From Fonsecaea monophora (taxonomy: Eukaryota; Ascomycota; Eurotiomycetes; Chaetothyriales; Herpotrichiellaceae): a stretch of DNA of 64,000 bases. Every line of letters starts with the position of its first letter. The stretch's first letter is position 1. The notes under the pieces are model-generated. The model ran no database searches, was not told the origin of the DNA, and worked only from the letters and a program-made list of their open reading frames with translations. Location: contig NW_019174062.1 of NCBI RefSeq assembly GCF_001642475.1, positions 1 through 64,000 on the forward strand, in the 5' to 3' direction. Of the stretch, positions 11,115 through 23,012 are shown in pieces. Position numbers and translations under genes: made by a program.

Positions 11115-13119
11115 CTACAACTTTATCGTTGAGCTCGAACCCGCCGTCTCTTGCTTGTAAAGCTCCCGTAGATGTCTCTTCAGGTACTTCCCACTGGCCG
11201 TCTTGGGCAGGGCCGGCACAAAGACAACACCCCCACCCAGCTGTTTGTACTTGGCTAGACGGACTGCGACGTACTGTTTCACTCCGTCTTCGTTCAAGGT
11301 CTCGCCGACGTCTCGTCGGTCCGTTTTTCGTACAATGTATGCGCGGGGCAGTTCGCCGTCGACCGGATCAGAGGACGGCACGCCGATCACGGCGGCGTCA
11401 GCGATGAGGGGATGTGACATGAGCACGGCTTCGAGCTCGGGAGGCGCGACTTGGAAGCCGCGTACCTTGATTAGTTCCTGTATTCCACGGCCCGCGGGGA
11501 AAGTGTTAGACAGAGTTAAGTGCCCGAGAGGTCGGAAAGGGACCAAGAGAAGGGGTCTACCTTTTTCCGATCCACGATATACCACTTCTTGGTCGTCTGG
11601 TCGCAATACGCCACGTCGCCAGTGCGGAACCATCCTGCAGAGAATGAGGAGGAGTTCGCCTCCGGATTGTCCAGGTATCCCTTGATCACTGTCGGTCCAC
11701 GGATCCAGATCTCTCCCGTTTTGTTGTAAGCCTTGACCTCGCGTCCATCATCGTCAACGAGCCTTTTGAGCGATGTCAGTTCGAATGGAGAACGCACACC
11801 TCGGGAGACCTCTTCAAACTCACTTCACCTCAAGGTTTGGCAGAAAGTAGCCAATGCTTCCATCTGTGTCGACGGCGGGCCACGGGTGGCAGGCGCCGAT
11901 GCAACTGATCTCGGTCATGCCGTAGCAAGGGTTGATACAGCCGTCCGGATGCATCAGGGCGGTAAATCTCTGCTGAGACAGCAGGTCGATTTTGGCGCCG
12001 CCCGTCATGCCCGATCGGAGGCTTTTCAGCGAGTATTTGGCCGTCAGGGGTGACTGCAGGATCGAGACGATGACTGGTGGCACCACGAACAGCTCGGTTA
12101 CTTCATACTGTTCGGTGAAGCGGAGGAAATCCTCGAGCTGGAATCGAGTCATCACATAGGCGATATGGCCAGAGCGAAGGGGCGTGATGTGGGCCATTAT
12201 GGCCATCGCGGCGTGGAAGAAGGGGAGACAGAGGATTCGCTTGACCTAGGATGAGGGCATGTTAGCCTTGAGATGCAGAGACTTGGCCTGAAAGACAGGG
12301 AAAAAACTTGCTCTGTAGGGCTTTTGTACTTGCTCGTGGAGCAGTGTGTGTTGGGCGATCAGGTTGTGATGCGAGAGACAAGCAGCTTTGGGCAAACCCG
12401 TGGTTCCTGAGCTGAACAGGATACAAGCGGGTGTAGACTGTGCGGTGGCCATGTCGTCGAACCGTACCCAATCCTGCTCCCCCTGTTGTAGCAGAGTTTG
12501 CCATGATGTCGAAGAAACCTCCCCCCGTGATAGAGAATCAAACCTGAGCACATCTTCCGGGGATATGTTGCAAGATCTGGCGGCTGATAGGATCCCATCG
12601 TACAGCTCCGGCTGTGCTATGACGAGCTTGCTCTTGGACGTCTTTAAATGGTGCTGCAGTTCGTATTCTGTGTAGCCGGGGTTTGTCCCAGTCCAGGTGA
12701 ATCCTGCTCCGATGATGGCTAGACAAATGCAGGAATAGTACAACTATCCATAAACCTTTAGCGAACTTGTCGTTTACGGAGAAGATGATGTAGACCTGTG
12801 CCAGGCGAACCCACATTGTTGAACGCGTGGATACAGACGCAGTCGCCTCTCTCCAGTTTCCGGGACCGGAACCCGGCGATGAGGTGCCTGATCAGAGTCT
12901 TAGCCTGCCTCGAGCTGACGGAACGGCTTGGGTCGACGGGGTCAATGTAAATCTGGGGACGCAGTTGAGTTATGAGGAGCTTCGAGTGAGTGATTGGCCA
13001 ATGCTCACCGCTTCATCTTGTGAATACTTGACATTGTCAAAGATCCACGAGAGAAGGTCTTTTGCCGGTATGTCCACCGTCGTTGTTGGCTGGAAAAACA
13101 CCTCCTGGTCCATTTCCAT
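11115..13119 (-). CDS. Acyl-CoA ligase (4-coumarate-CoA ligase-like) 1
   Basis: Six exons (13119-13009, 12952-12815, 12743-12312, 12245-11824, 11762-11561, 11477-11115) encode 555 residues. ANL motifs are complete: phosphate loop SSGTTGLPK near residue 197, CYGMTEIS, the hinge-side GWFRTGDVAYCD and the C-terminal ELIKVRGFQVAPPELE with catalytic lysine in PKTASGKYLKR. It adenylates a carboxylic acid and forms its CoA thioester. The N-terminus MEMDQEVFFQPTTTVDIPAK and the exon DPVDPSRSV were recovered from short upstream exons. Intron 12246-12311 uses a GC donor (GCAAGT). The C-terminus is TIKL, not a canonical PTS1, unlike the second ligase. The substrate is unknown; an aromatic, terpenoid or branched acid is plausible. 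Confidence 0.93.
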
Positions 13120-13813
13120 ATCTCGTCACGTTATTGAGGATGGGGAGGCTGGAAACATGGAAGAAGTCGTTAGCTTGAATACTCTGATGGTTCACAGTTT
13201 CAAGATGAAATAGGCCCGATTTCACGCATAGATACGACGCAGAGATGTCGGTATATTATATATTTAACACACTAGCCGCAAACCTCTGACACTCGTCAGG
13301 AAGTGCTCGGGCCGATGCTATCCACTGGTCACCGAGGGTGTATGTACTTGTGGCACTCAGTGGTAAGTGGGTAATGGAAGCTATCGACACGATTGATCTC
13401 TGGCTAGGTTACGGCGAGAGGGCGTTCAGTTCTTGGGTACACGCATTCACGAACCCCAGCCACTCTTCTCCGAATACTTAGCAGCTGGCTGACATGTATA
13501 GAACTACAGTATCGAGCTAGATGCCTGGGATTGAACCATGGGTTGAAAAGGGAAGATGATTCTTGCTGCTTACTCTCTCTCTCTCTCTCTTCGCACACAT
13601 ACAAATTGGGATCAGGGCCGAATATTGACGGATTGCCCTGTCTCTAGCTGTAATAGCTCATTCTACCCCGTACCTCATCCTATATCTCCCAAGTGCTTCT
13701 GATGATAGAAGACGTAGGGGATACCAAAAGCCCTCCTTCATTCCGTGTGTCTAACGATATACCCTCCAACAAACAATCAATGATCTTACGTCCAGTTTCC
13801 CCATAGAGATGGT
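13120..13813. other. Intergenic with CT microsatellite
   Basis: Promoter of ligase 1 and 3' flank of the MFS transporter. It includes a (CT)n run at about 13573-13591. No gene is seen. Confidence 0.5.
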
Positions 13814-15764
13814 CTAGGATAGAGTGCTTGTTTTGAGATCCGCGTTGACCACTTCGTGCTCTGAGAATTCCGGTTCTTGCTTTGAGACTCTCTCGAGAGA
13901 AGCATCATCGGCAAGAGGTGCCAGTTCTTCGACCACTACATCTCCAAAGGCCTTGCTGATCTGCTCCAACGTGAGTCCCTTGGTCTACAGTGTCTCAGTT
14001 AGTATTCGAGTTTCCGTTTCCATCAGTAGAAGGGTATATTACCTCTGGGAAGAAGAACTGAACGACTAGTGCCATCACGGTGGTGAAGCAGATGAAGACG
14101 AGGTAGAATTTCCTGGCGGGTGTTGTTGTCAGTATCTCCGCCGTTCGGGGTCTCTATTCCTCCTCAATGGCACACTGGAGACGGAACATACCATTTTATG
14201 TTCTCAAAGGCTATTGCAGCAGCGCCGTTCAGGATCGCCGACCAGATCTGGACGGCGGACAGCGAGACACCCACCCCCGATGCTCTCCACGCGGCAGGGA
14301 AAATTTCAGCCGAGTACACAAACGACGGACATTCAACCCCTGCCGCGAAACTTGGTACGGTGTCAGCGTCACTCTGGAACAGCGGAGGTTTCTAACTCAC
14401 AAGCACACAAAGAGGAAGATGAAGAAGGTGGCTGCAGAATTCGCAGAGTCGTTGTCTGAGCCGGAGTATAAGGCACTCAAAATGACCGACATGACAAGGC
14501 AGAATAAGCAGCCCAGAAGTCCATACACTGTTAAGCTTGGTCAGTGACTGTGAAGGGATCGCTCAGGAAATATACCTTACCAAGCTGGTGAACGCGCCCA
14601 ATCTTGTCGGTGAGTATGCCACCAAGTAGATTGAAAATCATCAGGAGGAGTGTCCAGACACCAGCGAGGATGCCTTGAAGGAACGGGCTGAAGCCCAATC
14701 CGCCATATATGACAGACGAATATGCTGACGAGTGTTTAGTTCATCATATCGACTTTCGATACACAAGTAACCACCCCCAACTTACTCAGAATCACAATGG
14801 AGCCACTAGACTGCGACGCTGTGTTGACCAAGAACCCAAAGATGAAGCGCTTGCGCATGTGGGGGTCCTTGAGACCTTCCCAGACGGTCCGCTTGCGCTC
14901 TGCTTCGAGGTCGAGCTGTGCCTTGATGTTCTGAAACTCGCGGTGTGCATAAGAATGGGAGGGGTCGGATCTGTCCTGATGAAGTCGTACCAAAGTCTGC
15001 TCTGCCTCTTTGACGCGGCCGTTCAGATATACTAAGCCGAGTCAGGTCTCTTGCGCCGCAGACAGGAAGAAGCAAACTCACGCCAACGGGGACTCTCCGG
15101 CAGCAGAGGGATAATGCATAGCAAAGCCAGAGGCGAGACGCACTGGATGGCGAGCGGCACCCGCCAGCCTGCCTGGCCGTTCACATGGAAGAATGCCACG
15201 CCGATCCATTGTGCGACAGTAAAGCCTGCTCCAACGATTCCTGCGTGAAGTCCAACCAGAAAGCCCCTGTTATGTGCCGGGGCGACTTCGGCTTGGTACA
15301 GCGGGCAACCAGGGAGGAAGTGGCCAATTCCTATACCGGTGACGACCCGTGCCACACACATCATGGCATTGTGTACCGCGCCGGCTTGCAATGCTCCACC
15401 CACGATGACGAAGACAGATCCCACGCCTAGCGGAATACGTCGACCAAATCTCGAGGAAGAAAGTGGATAGAGGCAACACCCGATGAAGCCTCCTACGTAC
15501 AGCAAAGCGCTGAATGCCGCGACAAGACTGTTTGTGTGAGACACGCCGGGTCCTTCGAGGGCGAGGTCCAAGTATTCGTAGAACTCGACGTGGCTAAAGA
15601 TGTTGGCCATGATGGATGCACAGTATCCGTAGCTGAAGCTACCCAGCGTGACGGCCAGGACGACCTGGACCGAGTCAGTTGACGGCGACCCGACCCGAAA
15701 CGACTGGAGGGGCAAAGGGGCTAAGCTGTACCAGGATGTTGTATGTAGATGTGACTTCGCCCAT
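13814..15764 (-). CDS. MFS transporter, sugar porter type
   Basis: Eight exons (15764-15732, 15664-15082, 15031-14786, 14724-14581, 14527-14401, 14350-14192, 14112-14043, 13984-13814) give 510 residues with about twelve membrane segments. Sugar-porter signatures are SSRFGRRIPLG in the first loop, PESPRWLYLNGR after segment 6, DKIGRV in the second half and the final PETKGLTLEQIS. The first exon encodes only MGEVTSTYNIL and is spliced to VVLAVTLGSFSYGY, a good start for segment 1. The family imports hexoses, disaccharides, quinate or other small polar compounds by proton symport at the plasma membrane. In this cluster it could take up the pathway substrate or a hydroxylated derivative, but that is inference. 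It is divergent from TF2. Confidence 0.92.
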
Positions 15765-17278
15765 GGTGCTCGATCGACCAGATCAATAACTCATTCGGTG
15801 TCTGCAAGGATAACGACAGGGCTGACGTCCGGTTCAGGAGGTATTTAAGGACGAGGCCTCGGCGAGTTACCTGAGAGGCTCAGGACGTCAGGTACGACAA
15901 GAGAGGTACACCTTTCTGGACTATACCCCGGGTTCGGCTTTGTCATTCCCCTCAACACTCCAGGAAAAGGACTCGGCACCGACTTTGTGCTGTACCTCAT
16001 TGGGCTTAATATGAAGCTGGGGTATGGAGGGCACTTTGTAACGGTCCGGTTTGCCCCCTAATTTGGCGGTGTAAAAGCCAACACCATTACAGTGACTGAT
16101 AAACCACATCTCTTGGAGCATGGGTGTATATCTGGATCAGACTCTGGGGAGTTTCTGTTTAATGCATGCACGACGACAGAGCCTGGAATATGACTTGGCC
16201 CCAGGAGCCTGTATCGGATTCTGAGTCTGTAAAACGCGCCGTACGAGATAAACATTGCAAACAAGTTGAGGACGGCTTTTGAGGGAGTCTGACCAGCTCT
16301 CCAGGACGTCAAGGAAACAAGCATTTACAAGAGGCCAAGGCTGGAATACAGGGCATCTTCGGCGCTGCTTTATGTCCGCGTTGATCAAAGCTTGAATGAT
16401 TTGATGGGGGTTAGAATGGCAACGTGGTAGCTACAATATCCCTCGAAATAATCCACCTCGCTGGCCCTAATCTCTGGTTGAAGATATCGAGTAGTCGGTA
16501 ACGACAAAGCACCTAGTTGACTTCGGCCCAGTTGACCTCACCATGTAGAAAAGTGAGCTCGTACACCAGCTAGGGTTTGTATGAGATCTGTGAGTATTTA
16601 AAGCCTTCGAATACTCCCTCCAGGTGGATAATATTGGCATCTTTGTTGATCTCTCTACCAGTCTATGACTTCAGTACATTGGGACAAAACTGGCAGACCA
16701 GAATGCCACCAGGCTATTCTGAAAGAACGAGATCTCTCACTCGGCGAAGAAAGAAGTGAAGGATTCGTGGCGTTGGCCGAGCATCGGTGCCGCACATTCG
16801 GCGCCGAGGTGTGGAGATCACAGCCATTGCGAGTTTGGACCTCGCCCTCTTCGATCAAGCGACGGCACGTTCTTTCCGTGCATCATTCCTTGTAATGACC
16901 GAGGCGAGGTCCCAAGGTTCCCCCATTTCCGGATAAGCGGCATCATGGGTGAGCGCTGAGCACTGTTCAAGTCCCATACTGGAGCACAAATAAGGTCTAG
17001 TGACATTGGTACTTCTTGGACTTGTACATCGTGTATGTATGTAACAGGGCATGGTTGAGGCAATGACGCCTGGGGATGCAAGACTAGCGAGGCTGGTGAG
17101 TTCAGGGGTTCCCCGTAATACCCCGTCAACCCGTCAAGCCGGCACCCCCGCTTTTCCCCCCCGATTCGCCTGGGACACGTGCAGCGCCCTGAACCCCTCG
17201 TCATCCGCCATCTACCATCTGAACCTCTTCGCTGATGATTGTGTGGCTGTATACTGATCTTTACCTCCATCTCAAGTA
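15765..17278. other. Long divergent intergenic region
   Basis: About 1.5 kb between the MFS transporter and TF2 starts. No coding exon is recognised; it is probably promoter sequence for both. Confidence 0.5.
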
Positions 17279-20014
17279 ATGGACTCTCTTAACGAGAGCT
17301 TCCAACAGCGTCGTAGCCTCGACCAGAACCCGGTAAAGAGACCTCGGGCCTGCATTCACTGCCATGTGCGCAAAGTGCGCTGCAACGCGTGGCAGGTGGG
17401 AATTCCCTGTACAAGATGCAAGCGTCGCGACCAGGCCAATACATGCACCTTTCTACAAACCACGCTAGGAGGAGTGGCTAGGTGAATGCAACCGCCTGAA
17501 CCACCTCATCGTTGACTACTGCTGACACGCTGAACCCTCCAAGGACATCTGCAAAGCGCCAACGACGCATACATGACACATCAGCTGTTGAACACTTGTC
17601 CTCCCGTACAGATGGGGAAAATATCTTGGACCCGACTCTCCTAGTAAGATCGAGCATAAGCTCGGATTGAACCCAGTAGTTGACTTACCGGGCAGTTCCA
17701 GCCGTCTCTCCCGCCGCCGCCGCTGGAAGAACCGCAACCTCAACAGGACATACCGGCGAGAGAGTACGATGTTGCCACCAGTGAACCGGTGCAGCAACAA
17801 GACGGCCAACAAGGACGGGACTCTAGTGTGAGACCGTCTCCCGCGGCCACTGAGCAGGCTGCGAGCATTAGCAGCACGGTGGACTCGGCCACCAAAGAAG
17901 AGGACGTCCATTTCCGTATCTGTGAGGAGATGTCGCGGCCCAGGCAGATCGCCCTCTCGCCTTCCCCCCAATCACAGAACACGGACCGACACGAGGTGAT
18001 TGAGCTGCATGAAGGCGTGAATCCGATGACCATCCTCGGCGAGGCTCTGGGGCGACAGCATCCTAATCGCTTTGTCAGGGTCATAGTCGAGGACAACCAC
18101 CCCAAGTCCTATCCGCGACAATACATTGCCGGGTTCGACTATGCCGACGTGGTGTATCTCGAGGCCAAAGGCGGTCTCAGCTTACCACCTCGACCCATTC
18201 GGTGAGTCTCCGCATCGTTCGTCATTTATCCGTTACGCGCTCCCTAATACCTCGAGCTAGCGATGAACTGCTCCGGCTGTACTTTTCACATGTCTATCCT
18301 TACGCTCCGATCCTCGATCGAGTCAAGTTCATGCAGGACTACGCTGCGGACCAACACTCGACCTTTGTCCTGCAGTCTCTTTTCGCCAACGTCGTCCCGT
18401 ACGCTCCCGAGCACCTCCTCCGACAGGCCGGGTACGAGGACCGGATCACGGCGCAGAAACAGCTCTACGCCAAAGCCGCGCTGCTGTACGACATGGGATA
18501 CGAGAAGAACCAGCTATACCTGCTGCAAGGGTCCATCATGCTCAGCTCCCTGTCCTTTTCGTACGCCATCGACAAGGACTACCGGTACTGGCTCACCAAC
18601 GCCGGACGGATCGCGACCCAGATGGGGCTTCATCGGAACTACGTGTCCCAGAATCTCGGGAGGCGCTCCAAAAGGCTCTTCCGCAGCATCTGGTGGGTTC
18701 TGTACGATCGAGACACGCTGCTGACCATCTCGGGCCTCGACAACCTCAAGCGGTTCGACGAGAGGTATTGCGACACGGTACCCCTTGAAGAATCGGACTG
18801 GGAGGACGAAGACGAAGTGCCGGCCGAGTTTCGAGACATCCTCCCGCCGGTGACGCGGGTTCAAAAGGCGTTCATGATGGAATATAGCAAGTTGTCAATC
18901 ATCAGTAAGCTTGGCCCAGCCCCCATCTGCCAAGCAGAGGCGCGGGCAAGAGTAGACAATAGAAACAAAAAACGTGGATCGTCAAGCTGACCAAATGTGC
19001 CCGAACTCGGTTTGCCAGGCGGGTATTTCATTCGCGATTTCAAGACGCCAGCCAAACCACCGACTTTTGTCGAGATTGACCGGCTGAGCAATCAGATCAC
19101 GTCGTGGAGAAAACAGCTCCCCCTCGAGATCATCCACGCCTTGCAGGACGAGTGGACGCCCGACCACGTCCTGATCCTGGTCTTGCTCGCCATGGGGTAC
19201 CGCCTCGAGGCGGTCTTTGCCCGTGCGGCCAAGGACCATTACCGGACCAGTGGCAGCAGCAGTGGCGGCGACGTGGGATGCGTGCAGCGTATGGCGCAGC
19301 GTCAGGAGAATGCCATGTTTGAGCTGTCCACCATGATCCAGCGCGCCTCGCTGCACGATGTTCTCCATCTGTGCCCTCTATCCTTGTAAGCACGAGCCCT
19401 CGCACTCCCTTTTCCCTCGCTCTTTCTTCCGCCCCACTTTCTCCATTTCTCATCTCCCCTTAATTCTCGCCGTCTAGACGACGTCGCACCCACTGACGCA
19501 AAGTGCGGGAAACAGTATGACATGTGCCTGCACGATCCTTGCCATGCGGATCGAAATCGCCCTCGACCCGAGCACCAGCCCGCACAAGCAGCGCGCGACC
19601 AAGGCCCAGATCTTGGCCGAACTCGAACACGTGCGTGAGAGCTGCAAGTACTGGAACAGCCTCATCTGGACCGTGCGCATGTTCGAGGCCGTCATCGCCC
19701 GAACCCGACTCGGCCCGGTTGGCGCGAACGGCACGTCGTTGTCGCCTAATGGGTCTTCAGAGGCGGAGGTGGACGAGGAGGTGGCGTCTGTGAGTCACAA
19801 CGGGGTAGGCCCCGGCGGCGGCGGCGACGCCTCACATCGTAGGATGGAGCAAGCGCCCAACGACCTGCTCGAAGGTGTCAGGGACCTCGACGCCGGAGCC
19901 CAAGTGACCGACGACGTCTTTGGCATCTTGCCCGTCACCGACGACTATGACTGGCTCGAAGGCCTCTTTGGAGCGCCACGCAGTGACGTTGGGGACCCGG
20001 CAGTCATCTTCTAG
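17279..20014 (+). CDS. Zn2Cys6 transcription factor, CTF1-like (TF2)
   Basis: Six exons (17279-17481, 17544-17643, 17696-18201, 18261-18904, 19019-19385, 19516-20014) give 772 residues. The zinc cluster is CIHCHVRKVRCNAW with a second half PCTRCKRRDQANTC. A Pro/Gln-rich linker precedes the middle homology domain, recognised by ELLRLYFSHVYPYAPILDR, GRIATQMGLHRN and the SIWWVLYDRDTLLTI helix. This arrangement resembles the cutinase transcription factor family, which responds to hydroxy fatty acids. The C-terminus is acidic (VTDDVFGILPVTDDYDWLEG), a likely activation segment. It sits between the transporter and the Baeyer-Villiger monooxygenase and is a good candidate for the pathway-specific activator. 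Confidence 0.9.
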
Positions 20015-20317
20015 ATTATGACAAGGCTGTATTTACAGGAGGGGGAGACCCGTCCACCCTGTTCAAACTGGTGATAATAAGTTCTATGTTGTCTCTGGGT
20101 ATGGATTCAATCAATAAATCTGATGACGCAAGCCCTTCTTCATCCCACAGCCAGCCCTCAAAGAGGCCTGGCCCAAACCCATCTCTCATTCGTGTTACGT
20201 GTTACTCGTCTGCCACCACACTTAATAGCACGTCCATCTCTCCCCAAAAAAGGGCCCGATAAGCCCGGAAATGTTGAAGTCATTGCTCTTTTATATATAC
20301 GTGTATTCTTCTCCCTT
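20015..20317. terminator. Convergent 3' regions of TF2 and BVMO
   Basis: About 300 bp between converging genes, AT-rich with AATAAA at about 20113-20118 and ATATATAC-like stretches. It is likely shared polyadenylation sequence. Confidence 0.4.
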
Positions 20318-22171
20318 TCAGTAAACCGGGTCCGGAAACGACTGGGGCTGCCTGTCCTTGCCGTCCAACAGGCCATAATACCAGGTGAGATCGCGGCCGT
20401 CGAATTCGCGGGTGTCGAAGCCGTTGCCGAGGAAATTGAAGCGGTTGGATGAGAGGTAGTCGAGGTCAAAGTCTTCCCAGCGCGGGGTCTGCAGGACGGT
20501 GAGGTAGTGGACGCGCGAGCCGGGCCAGCACAGGGGCTTGTTGGCCGGGTTGCCGTTCTTGAACCACGAGCTGCAGGGGCCCGACCACGCGGTGCGCTGC
20601 AGGTACAGGTCCGCGTGGCGGGTGAAGGCCTCGGCGACGCGGCGGTTGACCCGCACGCTCTTGACGTCCTCGACCTGGACCTTGGACAGGACTTGGATCA
20701 CGTAGTTGGTGTAGGCCTCCACCATGGGGATGATGGACCCGTGGCCCAGCGGGCCGTACGCCCCGATGAAGATGAAGTGGTTGGGCACCTCTGGCGCCGC
20801 GAGGCCCAGGTACCCGACCACGTCGCCGCCACCCTTGGGGAACGCGTCCTGGACGTTGGCCCCGTCGACCATGATGGGGAACGTCGGCCGGAAACTCGTG
20901 TCGAACCCCGTCGCGCAAATCACCACGTCGACCTCGTGCGCCCGGCCCTGTCCGTCGACGAAGCCGTGGCTCGTCACCTCGCGGATCTCCTCGGTCAACA
21001 CGGTCGTCTTGTCCAGCGTCAGCGCCTCGAGGAACCCGTTGCCCGGCGTGGGCCGGCGACACCCGACGCCGAAATTTTGCGGGATCAACTTGTCCATCAG
21101 CTCGGGCTTCTTGGCCAGTTTCCGCTGCATCTCCCCGATCGAGTACTCGCGGGCCTCTTTGGCGTCGGCCGACCCGTTGATGTAGAACTTGAACCGGATG
21201 TTCAGCTCCGACTCGATCGCCTTACAGTACGCCAGGTAGAACTCTGGGTCGTCTCGGAACCGCTGATGCGTCTCCTTGGAGTAGGCAAAGTTCTCGCCGT
21301 TGGGCCCGGCGTACGTGGGCGCGAACCCGGCCGTGACCCAGATGGGCGACCGCGCCACTACGTACAGCTGGTCGACTTTGTCGATGATGGTCGGCACCAC
21401 CTGGACGCTGGAGCTGCCGGCCCCGATGATCAGGACCCGTTTGCCTTGCAGGTCGGCCTGGTCGTCCCAGCGCGCCGTGTGCAGGAGCGGACCCTGGAAA
21501 TCGTGCAGGCCCTTGATCTGGGGCCATTTCCAGTTGTTGAGAACGCCGCCCCCGTGGATGAAGAAGTCGGCGTAGTCGACCACGACGTCGGCGGGGTCCT
21601 CGTTGCGCATCACTGTCACCTTCCACTTCCCTGGACCTGCCAGCCACTCGGCGTGCACGACCTTGTGGTTGAGCCGTGCGTACTTGAGCACGTCGTAGTC
21701 CTCGGCGATCTTGCGGAAGTACTGGTAGATCTGCTTGGAGCCAGAGTAATACCGCTCCCAGTCGGGCGACTTGGCCCAGCTGTACTGGTAGCAGACGCTG
21801 GGGATGTCGCACGCGCACCCGGGGTACCGATTCTCCAGCCAGGTGCCGCCGATGTCGTTGTTCTTCTCGTAGATGACCAGTTCGACGTCCGTCATGCGCT
21901 GCGAGAGCTGATGGGCAAAGTTGATCCCGCTACACCCCATGCCCATGAAGATGATTTTCAGCTTGCGTCGTGTCCCCATGGGGGTCTCCCGGATCTTGTA
22001 CGCCGTCTCGTCTCCGTTGAGGTGGCCATTTTGGAGCGGTGCTGCATCGGCCGTCGCGGGAGAGGTCAGCGTGGGCACATGGTCAGAACTAGACGTCGTC
22101 TTGGTCTTTTCCACGTTCTCGTTTGGTATATCGGCTGTGGCTGGGTGTGCCTGGGCCACGGAGGGAGTCAT
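20318..22171 (-). CDS. Type I Baeyer-Villiger monooxygenase
   Basis: Intronless, 617 residues, starting at MTPSVAQ. After a disordered leader of about 65 residues come the FAD Rossmann motif GMGCSG (about 77-82), the Baeyer-Villiger fingerprint FQGPLLHTARWD (about 220), the NADPH motif GAGSSS (about 249) and ATGFDTSFRP. It would insert one oxygen next to a ketone using NADPH and O2, giving an ester, or a lactone from a cyclic ketone. The family includes cyclohexanone, steroid and terpene-ketone oxidases, and the sequence alone does not fix the substrate. Lack of introns contrasts with most neighbours, but the CoA-transferase is also intronless. Nearby SDR, hydrolase and lactamase-fold genes could supply the ketone and open the lactone. 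Confidence 0.95.
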   Translation of the reverse strand: MTPSVAQAHPATADIPNENVEKTKTTSSSDHVPTLTSPATADAAPLQNGHLNGDETAYKIRETPMGTRRKLKIIFMGMGCSGINFAHQLSQRMTDVELVIYEKNNDIGGTWLENRYPGCACDIPSVCYQYSWAKSPDWERYYSGSKQIYQYFRKIAEDYDVLKYARLNHKVVHAEWLAGPGKWKVTVMRNEDPADVVVDYADFFIHGGGVLNNWKWPQIKGLHDFQGPLLHTARWDDQADLQGKRVLIIGAGSSSVQVVPTIIDKVDQLYVVARSPIWVTAGFAPTYAGPNGENFAYSKETHQRFRDDPEFYLAYCKAIESELNIRFKFYINGSADAKEAREYSIGEMQRKLAKKPELMDKLIPQNFGVGCRRPTPGNGFLEALTLDKTTVLTEEIREVTSHGFVDGQGRAHEVDVVICATGFDTSFRPTFPIMVDGANVQDAFPKGGGDVVGYLGLAAPEVPNHFIFIGAYGPLGHGSIIPMVEAYTNYVIQVLSKVQVEDVKSVRVNRRVAEAFTRHADLYLQRTAWSGPCSSWFKNGNPANKPLCWPGSRVHYLTVLQTPRWEDFDLDYLSSNRFNFLGNGFDTREFDGRDLTWYYGLLDGKDRQPQSFPDPVY

Positions 22172-23012
22172 CGTCCAATAGACACACAGATGACAGCGGC
22201 TTCTGGTTATTGCCACTATAGTCTCTGTTCGTTTAGAAAAAAGAAACAAAAGAAGGGCCCCAGACTTGCTGCTTGTGATATACAATGGATAGAAACGACA
22301 ATTCGGCTTGAAAGGAGAGAGCAAAAGGGTCGGCCAGCACTGAGTGAGAAATCATACCATATCCAACGAGCAAATAGTCCCAGATTGGCCCCATTCTACC
22401 CCGTTCGGCGTTGCCATGCCTCGTATGACACCGGCGGAGATGTGTGTATGAGTAGCTAGTGAAGGCGAGATCGTCCACCGCACCCCACTGAACCCTGTTC
22501 TACGCCGAGCTTGGGTCATCTCGGTGCGCCGCATGGGGGAACCGAATAGCCTGTGTTCTGTGTCCCGTAGGACTTGCTTCGGCCTCGTCATTGAAGCAGT
22601 GCATGACACCCCAGGGGCCCTGTGGCGAATGCTCGCTCGCTTGCTCGGTATGCCGATTTTATCTCAATGGTTTCTTAGTGGCGTAAGTGCTGGAGATGTG
22701 GGCGAGTGTTTTCTTTTGGCCTCGGCGACTTTGCCCTCTACCACTTGTCGTTGAAATGAATTATTAGTTGTCCAAAGCGAGCAAGTGGTTTTCTCTGATG
22801 AGGATGATCATTTTCACAGCTGCTCAGTCTTTCGGAGTGCCCTTGCCAAAGATCCTGAAGGCGAGAATGACACCTGAAGCACCTATTGCTGTTATAATGC
22901 CATAGATGGAGCATGCAAAAGTCTTAGGCCTCGCATCTTTTATTTCTAGTCTAGTTGATAGTCATCTCTTTTAGCCAACCCTCCCCCCAACCACCCTCTA
23001 ATAATCCTAGAC
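22172..23012. other. Intergenic upstream of BVMO
   Basis: Promoter of the monooxygenase plus 3' flank of ligase 2. Short open frames exist here but show no recognisable domain. Confidence 0.5.

Noticed and set aside
13573..13591. CT repeat considered as a mobile-element end
   Set aside because: Simple microsatellite without terminal repeats or target duplication.
20507..22459. 650-codon open frame on the plus strand opposite the Baeyer-Villiger gene
   Set aside because: It is an antisense shadow caused by G/C-rich third positions; its translation is Arg/Val/Asp-rich with no domain, while the minus strand has all enzyme motifs.
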